64,000 nt of DNA from Rhodobacteraceae bacterium IMCC1909 (lineage in GTDB: Bacteria > Pseudomonadota > Alphaproteobacteria > Rhodobacterales > Rhodobacteraceae). Position numbers and translations under genes: made by a program. The first letter of the stretch is position 1; every line of letters starts with the position of its first letter. The DNA is taken from assembly GCA_030704425.1 (NCBI GenBank), contig JAPDHM010000003.1, forward strand, positions 1 to 64,000, written 5' to 3'. Below are positions 33,484-42,095 of the stretch, piece by piece. The notes beneath the pieces are model-generated. The model was not told the DNA's origin. It did not search any database and saw nothing but the letters and a program-made list of their open reading frames with translations.

Positions 33484-35160
33484 ATGACTACAGATACTAC
33501 TAATGATCGTAACAATGCTCCTAGGGATTATGATAACTCTAGGGTGTTAGACGTACATATTTGGTCTAACTATCTTGAAGTAAATGATTTCATTTCTAAA
33601 ATATATAAAGCTTATTTCAGTAAGCAAAATGGTAAGAAGAGTATTGCTAAGAAACATATTAAGGTTGTTTTACTAGACTTGTATGTTGCTTGGTTAGAAG
33701 ATCCTGATCTTTGTCTCGCTATACACATGACTAGAGACCATTGCAGTAAGAACTTTGGAACTAATACTTCTCGTTATAATGAATTAAACATTTCAGCTAA
33801 AACAATTGGTGTTGTTAAGACCCTTAAAGAAAATGGACTGATTGGTTTCAAGGAGGGTTTTGAAAGACAAGAAGGTTTTAGTAGTGGGCGTATATCACGT
33901 ATCTGGGCTGAACTTCCTCTGGTTAGGCTGTTTGAGAAGTCAGCTTTGAATGAGTTTATGATCTACAGCTACACTGATAGAGAGACTATTGTTCTCAAGG
34001 ATAGTGATAAGAACAAGATTGATTATCCAGAGACTAAAGAAACAGAATCTCAGCGTTATGTTGTGCAGTATTACAATGAGTTATTGGAAGGCACGTTTAT
34101 TGACATAGGTAGCGCTAACTCGCCACGCTTAGAGATTGAAAGGCACAAGGGGAGTAAGAACCCAGACAAGCCTCATTACGTGAATATCCAACACAGAGGC
34201 AAGTTTACTCATCGTGTGTTTAACAACAGTTCATTTACAGAGTCTGGTAGGTTTTATGGTGGTTTTTGGCAAAGGATAGGCGAGGAGTACCGTAAACAAA
34301 TACTTATAAATGATGAGGAAACAGTAGAGATAGACTTTAGCAGCCTGCACCCTGTTTTAGCTTATGCGGAGAAGGGTGTAGATTATTGGAAAGAATACAA
34401 GGTTAGCCCCTATGACATCCCTGTAGATGGGATTGATGATCTCAAAGCTGCTAGAGAAGTCATCAAGAAAGTATTCTTATTAGCCCTCAATGCTGGGAAA
34501 GAGGATGCTTCAAAAGCTGAAAATGATGAGGTGTTGTTTAGGGCTTTTAGAGCAGAATTTGACTACTCATTATTGGGTGGCTTGGAACACAAGTTTACCA
34601 ACGATGTGCTGGGCAAAATAGTTGATAGCATTAAAGCGAAACACTCCATGATAGCAGATCAAATTGCTACTGGTGCAGGTACTAAATTAATGAACTTAGA
34701 CAGTAAGATAGTTGAGTTTGTTATTGAGCGTTTTCTTACCAACAAGGCCGTTGTGCTAAGTGTTCACGATAGTTTTATAGTACCAGTAAGGCACAGAGAT
34801 ATGCTGCTTCAAGCTATGAAGGATGCATGGGTCTTTGTGACAGAACAGACAGCTATCAAGTACAAACAGAACGTGCCTATCTATCAGGATGCTGTAGCTT
34901 GGCAGCACTTAGACAGAGGTTTCTACTTGGATAGAATGGAAGACTTAACGACTACAAAGAGGACTACAGGCTATTTGAATAGGCTCAATAAGCACAACAA
35001 GTTCTTCAATCCTAAACCTGATAAATCAAAGTCTGTGCAGTACACACCAGATGAGATTGTCATGCCAAAGCAATACAAGAAATATCAGAAGGATAGGGGT
35101 GAACCCATAACAGATAGCAAAGTTTGGAGCGGCTTATTTGGAGGTAAGTCTGACGAATAG
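33484..35160 (+). CDS. Compact family-A DNA polymerase-like protein (putative replicase)
   Basis: The 558-residue protein has three segments resembling polymerase motifs in order: motif A TVEIDFSSLHPVLAYA (Asp284), a motif-B-like REVIKKVFLLALNAG (Arg324, Lys328 or Lys329, Gly338), and motif C VVLSVHDSFIVP (His428-Asp429). The spacing fits the palm and fingers of pol I, but the whole C-terminal palm is only about 200 residues, and no 3'-5' or 5'-3' exonuclease motif is seen. Residues 80-140 look like a winged helix (KTIGVVKTLKENGLIGFKEG). The gene is AT-rich and follows the tRNA-Thr integrase. I infer a replicase or initiation protein of a mobile element; it may lack polymerase activity. Confidence 0.6.
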   Translation: MTTDTTNDRNNAPRDYDNSRVLDVHIWSNYLEVNDFISKIYKAYFSKQNGKKSIAKKHIKVVLLDLYVAWLEDPDLCLAIHMTRDHCSKNFGTNTSRYNELNISAKTIGVVKTLKENGLIGFKEGFERQEGFSSGRISRIWAELPLVRLFEKSALNEFMIYSYTDRETIVLKDSDKNKIDYPETKETESQRYVVQYYNELLEGTFIDIGSANSPRLEIERHKGSKNPDKPHYVNIQHRGKFTHRVFNNSSFTESGRFYGGFWQRIGEEYRKQILINDEETVEIDFSSLHPVLAYAEKGVDYWKEYKVSPYDIPVDGIDDLKAAREVIKKVFLLALNAGKEDASKAENDEVLFRAFRAEFDYSLLGGLEHKFTNDVLGKIVDSIKAKHSMIADQIATGAGTKLMNLDSKIVEFVIERFLTNKAVVLSVHDSFIVPVRHRDMLLQAMKDAWVFVTEQTAIKYKQNVPIYQDAVAWQHLDRGFYLDRMEDLTTTKRTTGYLNRLNKHNKFFNPKPDKSKSVQYTPDEIVMPKQYKKYQKDRGEPITDSKVWSGLFGGKSDE

Positions 35161-35250
35161 TATGGGTAATGAAAAAGACAGTGGGAGGTTTTTTATTCAC
35201 TCGTAGTGGAACTAAGGCTAAGTTTTTATAACAGATGAAAGTAGTAAAAC

Positions 35251-35742
35251 ATGAATAAAACTAACACTGATCGCATTACTCAGGAAATTGGAGTGTTAAA
35301 ACGAAGAGAAACAGAGGCCCGTATTTTAGCTCCAATAATGGATGCACTTAATGACCGCTTCGGTAAAGAAGAGGTATTAGAGGTTATTAGAAAAAAAATA
35401 ATAGCACTCTCAAGAGAACAGGGAGAAAGCTTAGCTGATGAATATGGAAATGATGTAGACGCATTTTTAAAGACGTTAGAGTTTTGGACTCAGGACAATG
35501 CTTTAGAGATTGATATAATTGAGAAAAATCAGACCACTTTGGATTTTGATGTTAAAAGATGTCGATATGCTGAGATGTATGAGTCCTTGGGTATTAAGGA
35601 GTTAGGCGCAACTTTATCTTGCAATCGAGACTATGCATTGATTGAGGGCTTTAATCCAGATGCCACTTTGGTAAGAGAGAAAACGATTATGTCAGGAGGA
35701 GACTGTTGTACCTTTAGGTACAATTTTAGCGCTAAAACGTAG
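35251..35742 (+). CDS. L-2-amino-thiazoline-4-carboxylic acid hydrolase family protein
   Basis: The 163-residue protein ends with a region typical of this family: CRYAEMYESLGIKELGATLSC, NRDYALIEGFNPDATLVREK and MSGGDCCTFRY. The named enzyme opens the thiazoline ring in cysteine formation from ATC in pseudomonads, but most homologues have unknown roles. Cys residues near 130 and 154 are in conserved places. It follows the polymerase-like gene on the same strand with a 90-base gap. Confidence 0.8.
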   Translation: MNKTNTDRITQEIGVLKRRETEARILAPIMDALNDRFGKEEVLEVIRKKIIALSREQGESLADEYGNDVDAFLKTLEFWTQDNALEIDIIEKNQTTLDFDVKRCRYAEMYESLGIKELGATLSCNRDYALIEGFNPDATLVREKTIMSGGDCCTFRYNFSAKT

Positions 35743-36248
35743 ATCGTTGCTGAGACGAAGTTGCGAATGATATTAGAGAATATAAACGTAGGCTAAAGCT
35801 GCTCTTGAGTGTCAGCCCAAGCTCCACAGCTAAAGCCTCAACCAACGCATGTGCATCGTTATTGTATGGCAGGTACTGTGGCTTAAAGCGTTTGTTCATA
35901 TGTTGTTTTACATGGATCAATGTAGGGGCGTCTACGGGCAGTCAGATTAAGTTTGGGGTTCAGAGCTGTGGCGAGTGGAGATGCGGCTACAGACGCTGTT
36001 ACAGTGGCGCTGAGGAGTCTTATGCCAGTGTGGCAGCACCATCCATCGCAACATCAGAGCTACCCGTGTAAACGATCTGGTCCGTGTTGTTACCCCTCAC
36101 GCCACAGTTATAGCATCTGGCTCTCTGATGTATTTCTTAGACCTTTGGCACACCACTTCAACATACAGACTAGACGGCCTGTGCGAGTCCAATGGTAGAA
36201 GGGCTTAAGACGTATTTCTTTATTACTCTAGGCAAAAGGAAAGCTTAA
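35743..36248. other. Gene-poor stretch with decayed sequence
   Basis: No convincing gene is found. Short open frames on both strands lack start signals. The part at 36048-36108 resembles 37666-37728 (about 80% over 60 bp), a diverged direct repeat. The minus strand at 35800-35920 reads HMNKRFKPQYLPYNNDAHA, possibly a fragment of a lost gene, which I cannot identify. Confidence 0.5.
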
Positions 36249-36647
36249 ATGTCAGCGCTAGAATTTTATACAAGTCTCTCTGCTATCTGGATCGCAATAG
36301 CATGGGTTCCGTATATTTTGGATAGGATCATGGTTCACGGTCTTGCTGGCACAATGGCAAATCCAACTCCCAGTTTGGCGCAACAATCTAATTGGGCCAT
36401 GCGAGCCAAGGCAGCCCATGGTGTGGCAATACAAGCATTCGCAGCATATGCGCCTTTGGCAATTCTTGCTATGATACGTATTCCTGAGGATGGCTATCCA
36501 GGTATTCTGGCTATGACATTCTTTATTGGTATATTTGCTCACTACATCATCTATGCAATCGGAATAACTGTTTTGCGTACTTTGAGTTTTGCGCTTGCAT
36601 CATTATCCACACTGGCACTGGGTTTAAGGATAATTGGTATCATTTAA
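36249..36647 (+). CDS. MAPEG family membrane protein
   Basis: The 132-residue product has four hydrophobic segments and the MAPEG-like features: an N-terminal helix, RAKAAHGVAIQAFAAYAPLA in the second helix region, and a C-terminal helix pair around TVLRTLSFALASLSTL. Homologues are called eicosanoid and glutathione metabolism proteins, but bacterial members are mostly uncharacterised. The ATG follows an AAGGAAAG site. It sits between two copies of a repeated gene fragment. Confidence 0.82.
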   Translation: MSALEFYTSLSAIWIAIAWVPYILDRIMVHGLAGTMANPTPSLAQQSNWAMRAKAAHGVAIQAFAAYAPLAILAMIRIPEDGYPGILAMTFFIGIFAHYIIYAIGITVLRTLSFALASLSTLALGLRIIGII

Positions 36648-36769
36648 CCTTTAGTTAATATGCTTGAAGCGGCATCCCCCCCCACGACAGCTATCAGGTT
36701 AGCTACCTCTAGCATCGTGTGGTGCTTACAGAGGCCACAGGTGATGCTGAGTTGGTGCTGTGGGATGGG
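36644..36769 (-). pseudogene. Truncated copy of the CxxC-type gene tail (copy A)
   Basis: The minus strand reads PIPQHQLSITCGLCKHHTML then EVANLIAVVGGDA, nearly identical to the small gene at 37954-38073. This copy has no start codon; an in-frame stop, which is also the stop region of the SnoaL-like gene, lies directly upstream. The last codons differ (SSILTKG). It is a duplicated gene end. Confidence 0.75.
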
Positions 36770-37096
36770 TCATTTAGGTATTGGTGTCGAACCTGTCTCA
36801 GTTCTCCAAATAAGCCCATCTTTTTTCAAATGCACCATCATAACCGCATCTGTCGTTCCATTCGGAAAATCAGTTATGTTGTGAGCAACAATAATATCAT
36901 CGTTTTCGTAAATGCATCGAGGGTTATTTTGTTTGACTGCTTTCATGAATGCAAGACGAGTATCAAGATTGATATCAGATTTCCGCATAACATCGCCAGT
37001 TGAGTGAAACTTAAATTCATAGTCGCTGTGATAAAGAGCCATTTCTGACTCAACATCACAATTTTCCCATGCAGTCCTTAGTTTTTCATAGAGCAT
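36770..37096 (-). CDS. SnoaL/NTF2-like protein
   Basis: Starting at ATG 37096 the 108-residue protein has the pattern of a small NTF2-like fold: an N-terminal helix (LYEKLRTAWENCDVESEMAL), YHSDYEFKFHSTGDVMRKSD, and later DIIVAHNITDFPNGTTDAVMMV strands. Such proteins are isomerases, hydrolases or ligand-binding modules; no catalytic set can be named. It is 16 bases after the upstream gene, forming a two-gene unit. Confidence 0.7.
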   Translation of the reverse strand: MLYEKLRTAWENCDVESEMALYHSDYEFKFHSTGDVMRKSDINLDTRLAFMKAVKQNNPRCIYENDDIIVAHNITDFPNGTTDAVMMVHLKKDGLIWRTETGSTPIPK

Positions 37097-37112
37097 TTTA
37101 AATCCACACTTT

Positions 37113-37517
37113 TTAATTACAGGGGTAAAGGTGCCACTCTGCTTTGCCTTCTGGATCAGACTCGTAAGTAAACATGTAATATTTACCATTTAGTTCAGAT
37201 AAAGCTTCAGATGTCGTTTCAAATATGGCACCGCCTCTAAAGGAAACGCCACCAGTTTCCGTCATGTTTCCAACACCATCACATTTGTATGTGGCAACAC
37301 CTTCTGCACAAAATATTACCCCAGCATGAGCATGGCCCAGCCAAGAACCATCAGGCCTCATATGAGCCGTAAATGTTGCTTGCGTCTGAACATCATGGCC
37401 CAGCAATGTACCACCACCAACAGTGCTTGTTTCCATGGCAGGTAATCCATATCGCCCAGAGTCTATTGGTTTACTGGTTTCCTGAAGAGTCATTGATCCG
37501 GCTTTATCACCAAGCAT
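37113..37517 (-). CDS. Hypothetical protein, probably beta-rich
   Basis: The 134-residue protein starts at an ATG with GGAGA before it. It contains GRYGLPAMETSTVGGGTLLG, GSWLGHAHAGVIFCAEGVAT and a C-terminal YYMFTYESDPEGKAEWHL. Alternating hydrophobic residues suggest a beta barrel such as a cupin-like or lipocalin-like fold, with His in GHAHAG as possible ligands. I do not recognise the family. It is co-directional with the SnoaL-like gene. Confidence 0.6.
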   Translation of the reverse strand: MLGDKAGSMTLQETSKPIDSGRYGLPAMETSTVGGGTLLGHDVQTQATFTAHMRPDGSWLGHAHAGVIFCAEGVATYKCDGVGNMTETGGVSFRGGAIFETTSEALSELNGKYYMFTYESDPEGKAEWHLYPCN

Positions 37518-37953
37518 TTTTGGTCTCCATTTTAGCTATTCTGTAAAAATTATGATAAGCGTACTATTGGAATTTTAAAAAACCACTCTTTTTATTGGAG
37601 TAGTTTTTGTAAGACTCGTTTTACCGGACATTTTGCGTAGGGCTAATTATGCTATCATTAAGTTTATCTATCGCAATATCAGAGTTACCCCGCATAAACG
37701 ATCTTATACGTGTTGTTGCCCTTAGCTTTACACGATGTAGAAAATTTAAATAAATTTGACGTGGCGTAATATTTTACTCGGGAAACACTTTGATTATTTT
37801 AGAGTCACCGAAATTTAAAGTCTGTTCAAGCTTCCTCCCAAGGTAGCTGTGATGGCTAATTTCTTCGGTGCGAAGGCAGAATTGTCTTCCTTACACTGGC
37901 TGAGTAAAATCAGTCAGTGTTTGAAGGCTGAAGGTTTAGCCCTAAACATTTTT
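37518..37953. other. Intergenic region with two hairpins and a diverged repeat
   Basis: AAAACCACTC at 37579-37588 pairs with GAGTAGTTTT at 37598-37607, a likely bidirectional terminator. A second stem (ACACTGGCTGA with TCAGTCAGTGT) is near 37893-37920. The segment 37666-37728 is a diverged direct repeat of 36048-36108. No gene is seen. Confidence 0.55.
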
Positions 37954-38073
37954 CTAATTAGCATCGCCTCCTACAACAGCGATAAGGTTTGCTACCTCTA
38001 GCATCGTATGATGCTTACAGAGGCCGCAGGTGATGCTGAGTTGGTGCTGTGGGATGGTTGAGAGTTTGGTCAT
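37954..38073 (-). CDS. Very small CxxC protein (copy B)
   Basis: A 39-codon frame from ATG 38073 encodes MTKLSTIPQHQLSITCGLCK followed by HHTMLEVANLIAVVGGDAN. The Cys-x2-Cys resembles half of a zinc ribbon as found at the ends of longer proteins. The almost identical tail at 36644-36769 shows it is duplicated. It may be a genuine micro-gene or the surviving end of a longer one. Function unknown. Confidence 0.45.
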   Translation of the reverse strand: MTKLSTIPQHQLSITCGLCKHHTMLEVANLIAVVGGDAN

Positions 38074-38080
38074 TAGAAGT

Positions 38081-38425
38081 TCAACAGCCGCTGTACATCA
38101 CTGACCCGCTTGGCATGATTGTATTGCAAAGGTTTGCACCCCTTAGATTAGCACCATTTAGGTTAGCACCCTTTAGGTTAGCACCCTTTAGGTTAGCACT
38201 GTTCAGATTAGCATTATTCAGGTTAGCACCCTCCAGATCAGCATACTGCAGTGTGGCCCCGTTCAGATTAGCAAAACCTAGGTAAGCTCCTTTCAGATTA
38301 ACACCCTCCAAATAAGCCCCCTCCAGATCCGCATTACGCAAATAAGCCTCCTCAAGATCAGCATACCACAGAAAAGCAAAATGCAGCTTAGCATCCTTAA
38401 GATCGGCACCCTTCAAATTAGCACC
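38081..38425 (-). pseudogene. Pentapeptide-repeat protein, 5' truncated
   Basis: About 115 codons of A(D/N)Lxx repeats such as GANLNNANLNSANLKGANLK are read on the minus strand, giving a right-handed quadrilateral beta helix in known family members. The repeats run up to 38425 where they meet the histidine kinase fragment; the only start candidate is a TTG at 38416 inside a repeat. The true N-terminus was lost at the junction. The repetitive DNA is the coding sequence, not an array. Function unknown. Confidence 0.8.
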
Positions 38426-38428
38426 GTG

Positions 38429-38656
38429 CCGGGCTCTTACGTTAAGCTGACCGTTAGTGACGAGGGTGAGGGCATCCCGCCGGAGGCGTTAGATCAAATT
38501 TTTGACCCGTTTTTCACGACGAAACCTGTCGGAGCCGGAACAGGGCTTGGGCTGTCGATGGTTTTGGGCTTCATGCAACAATCTGGAGGCGCGGTGATTG
38601 CCAAGCCGGACGTGTCGCAGGGCGCAACTTTCGAGCTTTATTTTCCCACATCCTAG
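38429..38656 (+). pseudogene. Histidine kinase C-terminal fragment
   Basis: The plus strand encodes only the ATPase end of a sensor kinase: VSDEGEGIPPEALDQIFDPF with the G1 box, TTKPVGAGTGLGLSMVLGF with the G2 box, and the terminal GATFELYFP. The dimerisation domain and sensor are missing. It meets the pentapeptide gene at 38425-38429, so this is the island-core joint where both genes were cut. The intact chromosome would have a complete kinase here. Confidence 0.88.
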
Positions 38657-38693
38657 CCGGTTCGTTTTTTCCCGTGCAGCTGTAACGGTTAAC

Positions 38694-38723
38694 ACCTTGT
38701 TAACGAATAAAGGTTAACAAGGT
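38694..38723 (+). promoter_or_regulatory. Perfect 11-bp inverted repeat
   Basis: ACCTTGTTAAC at 38694-38704 and GTTAACAAGGT at 38713-38723 form a perfect dyad with an 8-base loop, between the kinase fragment and the oxygenase pseudogene. It could be a terminator or an operator for the next gene. Confidence 0.5.
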
Positions 38724-38748
38724 ATTACACAGAGATCGGGGAGGTTAA

Positions 38749-39806
38749 ATGAACATCGAAACCGACGGTCCATCCCACAGTATTGAAAAAATTCCCTTGA
38801 TCAGTGTCCGTGATTTACGCGGTGATGACCAAAAGCGCAAATTGGAAATTGCCGAAGAAATTGGACAGGCGGCGCGCAATTTTGGGTTTTTTAGAATTTA
38901 TGACCACGGCATTGATCTGGATCTCATTGAAGCGACATATGAAGCCGGGCGGCGCTTTTTTGCGCAGCGCGACGCACAGAAATTGGACTATTACGTCGGC
39001 AAGAGTTCAAACCACCGTGGCTACGTTCCCTTCACAGAAAAGGGGGATTATGCCGATGAGGTGAACCGAAGTTATGAGGCCTTTGATCTGGGGCTGGATC
39101 TGCCGGCGGATGACCCCGATTATCTTGCCGGTAACCGTTTGCTCGGGCCTAATGTTTGGCCCGACGTGCCAGGGTTCCAAGAAACGGTGTCGTAATATTA
39201 CAATGAAATTTCGGCTTTGGGTGACATCATTTGTGGCGCCCTAGAGATGCATCTCAAACTCGCTCCGGGCACGATGACGCAGCATATGACCAAACCCATT
39301 TCACCGCTCAGACTGCTGCATTATGTGCGCCAGCCGCACATCAAGGATCATCAATCGGTTAATATGGGGCCCATACTGATTATGAATGTTTGACCCTTCT
39401 GCACACCCGAAATCAAGGGCTTCAGGTTCTCCGCAAGGATGACACTTGGATGGATGTTCCGGTGGATCCTGCGGCGCTCGTGGTCAATATCGGCGATATG
39501 CTGGAAGCATGGAGCAACGGGCTGTTGCTTTCAACACCGCATCGGGTGCTCAACCTCAGCCCAGAACGGTTTTCGCTGCCCTATTTCGTCGCGGCAAATT
39601 ACAATACGATCATTCGACCCTTTGACGGGCTTGCGAATGAGGACCGTCCGGAGCTTTATCAGCCCTTTATGGCCGGTGCCCACTTGGAACGCATGTTGAT
39701 GCGAGATTTTCCCTATCTGAGGCGACTGAAAACGAGCCGAGCGGCCGCGCATGTGAACCCGCTCCACAACCCCTTTGAACAACGCTTGAATAAGAAAAAG
39801 AGTTAA
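38749..39806 (+). pseudogene. 2-oxoglutarate/Fe(II) dioxygenase (isopenicillin N synthase family), inactivated
   Basis: The first frame has the family N-terminus (IPLISVRDL, AARNFGFFRIYDHGID). A TAA at 39193-39195 stops it in a conserved region (ETVS then YYNEI). Downstream homology continues until a one-base loss in the G run at 39366-39369, which falls just before the catalytic GAHTDYE iron-binding motif. The remainder is read from 39390, including STPHRVLNLSPERFSLPYF with the last His. A nonsense codon plus a frameshift make this a pseudogene. Confidence 0.9.
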
Positions 39807-39809
39807 GAA

Positions 39810-40439
39810 ATGCCCCTATTGAAACAATCTTAGCTGTGGTCCTGGCTGGGTTTGCCTTGAGTGCCACGCCTGGCCCTTCCATGCTTTATGTTCTATCGCG
39901 CAGTATGGGTCAAAATCGCTATGTGGGGCTGGCCTCTGCTTTGGGGCGTTTTATTGGCTGTGGCCACAGCGCTAGGCCTTGCTGCGATATTTGAACGCTA
40001 TGAGTGGATTGTGGTCACACTGCGCTACGCAGGATCAGCCTATCTCATTTGGCTGGGGGCGGGGATGATACTAAATGCCAGTAAGAGCTCTAAAGTTGTC
40101 CTAAAAGTCCATGCTGTGGAGAATCTGTCGTTTTCCTCCAATGTTTGGCAGGGGGTGTGGGTGGAGCTTTTGAACCCCAAAACCGTATTGTTTTTCGCAC
40201 TGTTCCTCCCGCCATTTGTCTCTGCAGGCGCGGGGGAGGGCAGTGTACAAGCACAGTTGTTGATCTTAGGTATTTTGGTACCGCTGACCGCTATTCCGTC
40301 TGATATTGTCATGGCATTACTGGGGCGCACTGTGACCAAATCCATCAATGAAAACACCCGTGCGCGGCTGATTATGGCCTGGCTTTCTGGGCTCTTGTTG
40401 ATGGCCATTGCTGCGAATTTGCATCTGCAATTTATCTAA
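39810..40439 (+). pseudogene. LysE/RhtB family amino-acid exporter, frameshifted
   Basis: The largest intact frame (39861-40439) encodes the middle and end of a LysE-type exporter: TLRYAGSAYLIWLGAGMIL and VWVELLNPKTVLFFALFLP. The N-terminus appears in another frame (39821 on) as ETILAVVLAGFALSATPGPS with the family PGP motif, then shifts again near 39945. The ATG at 39810 is out of frame with it. At least two indels are needed to restore the gene. It is probably not functional. Confidence 0.82.
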
Positions 40440-40723
40440 GTGTAGCGCCCTGACCCATGCGGGCCGCGATTAAAACCTCGCTTGGCGCGCCTGTTGGTAA
40501 GATGGGCGCGCCTTGCCTATGTGCGTAGGCTTTGTGCGTCTTTTGGATAACGCGGTTTGACAATTTCGTTCACAACGCGCACACCAAAGGTTAACAAATC
40601 TTGCACAGGGTGAGACAAGGGCCGCAAGTGCCCTGCGGGTATTGGTGGCTCGCATAACCCGTGATCAGTCTGCAGTATGGGCTTTGATTATAGTGATCTG
40701 CGGTTAACAGTGGGGTGACAGTA

Positions 40724-41176
40724 ATGGAATTGAAAGACGACATCATCATCAATGCGCCGCAGGACGTGGTTTATGCTGCATTGAATGACGCGGACATTTT
40801 GAAGCAATGTATTCCAGGCTGCGAGGAGTTGGTCAAACATTCTGATACGGAATTGGAGGCCAAGGTTGTGCTGAAAGTCGGTCCGGTAAAAGCGAAATTT
40901 AGCGGCACCGTAACCTTAAGCCCCGATGCACCGCCGGCTCAGTTTTCATTGACAGGCGCGGGCAATGGCGGCGCGGCCGGTTATGCCAAAGGCGGGGCAG
41001 AAGTGCAGTTGGAAGCCCATCCGGAAGGTACGCTGCTGCGCTATACAGCCAAGGCTGAAATTGGTGGTAAATTGGCGCAATTGGGCAGCCGGTTGATTCA
41101 GGGCACTGCGAAAAAACTTGCAGCGAAGTTCTTCAGCAGTTTCGCCGAACAGGTTGGGGGCGAGAATGCCGGCTGA
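40724..41176 (+). CDS. CoxG/SRPBCC family protein (CO dehydrogenase subunit G-like)
   Basis: The 150-residue protein (ATG 40724 preceded by GGGGTGA) is a START-like fold: MELKDDIIINAPQDVVYAAL, DILKQCIPGCEELV and SLTGAGNGGAAGYAKGGAEV. CoxG-type proteins help assemble or anchor molybdenum hydroxylases. It overlaps the XdhC-like gene, another maturation factor for such enzymes. The enzyme itself is not in the window. Confidence 0.9.
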   Translation: MELKDDIIINAPQDVVYAALNDADILKQCIPGCEELVKHSDTELEAKVVLKVGPVKAKFSGTVTLSPDAPPAQFSLTGAGNGGAAGYAKGGAEVQLEAHPEGTLLRYTAKAEIGGKLAQLGSRLIQGTAKKLAAKFFSSFAEQVGGENAG

Positions 41177-42095
41177 AGGGAGAATCCTTTATGCCGAACA
41201 TGCGCAGGATATTCTAGCCGCCACCCTTAATTTGATGCACTCAGGTGACCCCTGCGCCCTGGTGACCAGCCTGAATATTGAAGGGGGCGCGGCGCGGGAG
41301 CTTGGCTCTTTGGCGGTTATCAGTGGCACGGGAGACATGATTGGGTACCTCTCCAATGGCTGTATTGATCGCGATATCATCCATCACGGCCTAGCCGCGA
41401 TTGACACCGGTCAGCTCAAACATCTGCGCTATGGCGCAGGCTCGCCCTATTTGGATCTCAAACTGCCCTGCGGTGGCGCCTTGGATCTGGTGATTGATCC
41501 GGCACCGGATTTGACCGCACTTGAGGCGGCTTTGGCGCGCCTGCTTAACCGCCAGAAAACTGTGCTCTCTTTTGCGGGTCGCGACGGCCCGGTGCAGATC
41601 GAATATGCGCCAAAACCTGCGTTGATCCTTGCCGGACGGGGCGCAATTTTACGCACTACCGCGCAGCTGGCGGCGCATATGGATTTTGAGCTGCATCTTG
41701 CTTCCCCTGATCTTGAGGATCTTGCCAGCTTGGAGGAGCTTAACCCGGCAACACGCCAGTCTATGACCACACCAAACGCTGCGATTGAATTGCCGATAGA
41801 CCCATATTCGGCGGTGCTGCTCGTCTTTCACGATCATGAATGGGAGCAGGCTATTTTGATGCAGGCGGCGCGGCAGCATCCCTTTTTTATTGGCGCTTTG
41901 GGCAGCTGCAAAACCCACGCCATGCGGATCGAGCGGCTCAGACATGCTGGGTTGAGCGCGGCAGACGGTGCTCAAATCCGAGGACCAATTGGCTTGGTGC
42001 CCTCGCTGCGCAATGCCTCGCTGATTGCTGTATCAGCGCTGGCTGAAATCACTGCAAAACTGCCGCCATCTCAGGTCTGCTTGTCCTCATCATAA
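41166..42095 (+). CDS. XdhC/CoxF family molybdenum hydroxylase maturation protein
   Basis: Starting at ATG 41166 inside coxG, the 309-residue protein has the XdhC N-terminal domain (GDPCALVTSLNIEGGAARE, YLSNGCIDRDIIHHG) and a C-terminal NAD-binding-like domain (IEYAPKPALILAGRGAILRT, FFIGALGSCKTHAMRIERL). These proteins deliver or sulfurate the Mo cofactor. It closely follows CoxG, so both probably serve the same enzyme. Confidence 0.92.
   Translation: MPAEGRILYAEHAQDILAATLNLMHSGDPCALVTSLNIEGGAARELGSLAVISGTGDMIGYLSNGCIDRDIIHHGLAAIDTGQLKHLRYGAGSPYLDLKLPCGGALDLVIDPAPDLTALEAALARLLNRQKTVLSFAGRDGPVQIEYAPKPALILAGRGAILRTTAQLAAHMDFELHLASPDLEDLASLEELNPATRQSMTTPNAAIELPIDPYSAVLLVFHDHEWEQAILMQAARQHPFFIGALGSCKTHAMRIERLRHAGLSAADGAQIRGPIGLVPSLRNASLIAVSALAEITAKLPPSQVCLSSS

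Noticed and set aside
38140-38260. Short direct repeats (TTAGGTTAGCACCC-like) that might suggest a CRISPR or iteron array
   Set aside because: They are 15-bp periodic and encode A(D/N)LxG pentapeptide repeats on the minus strand.
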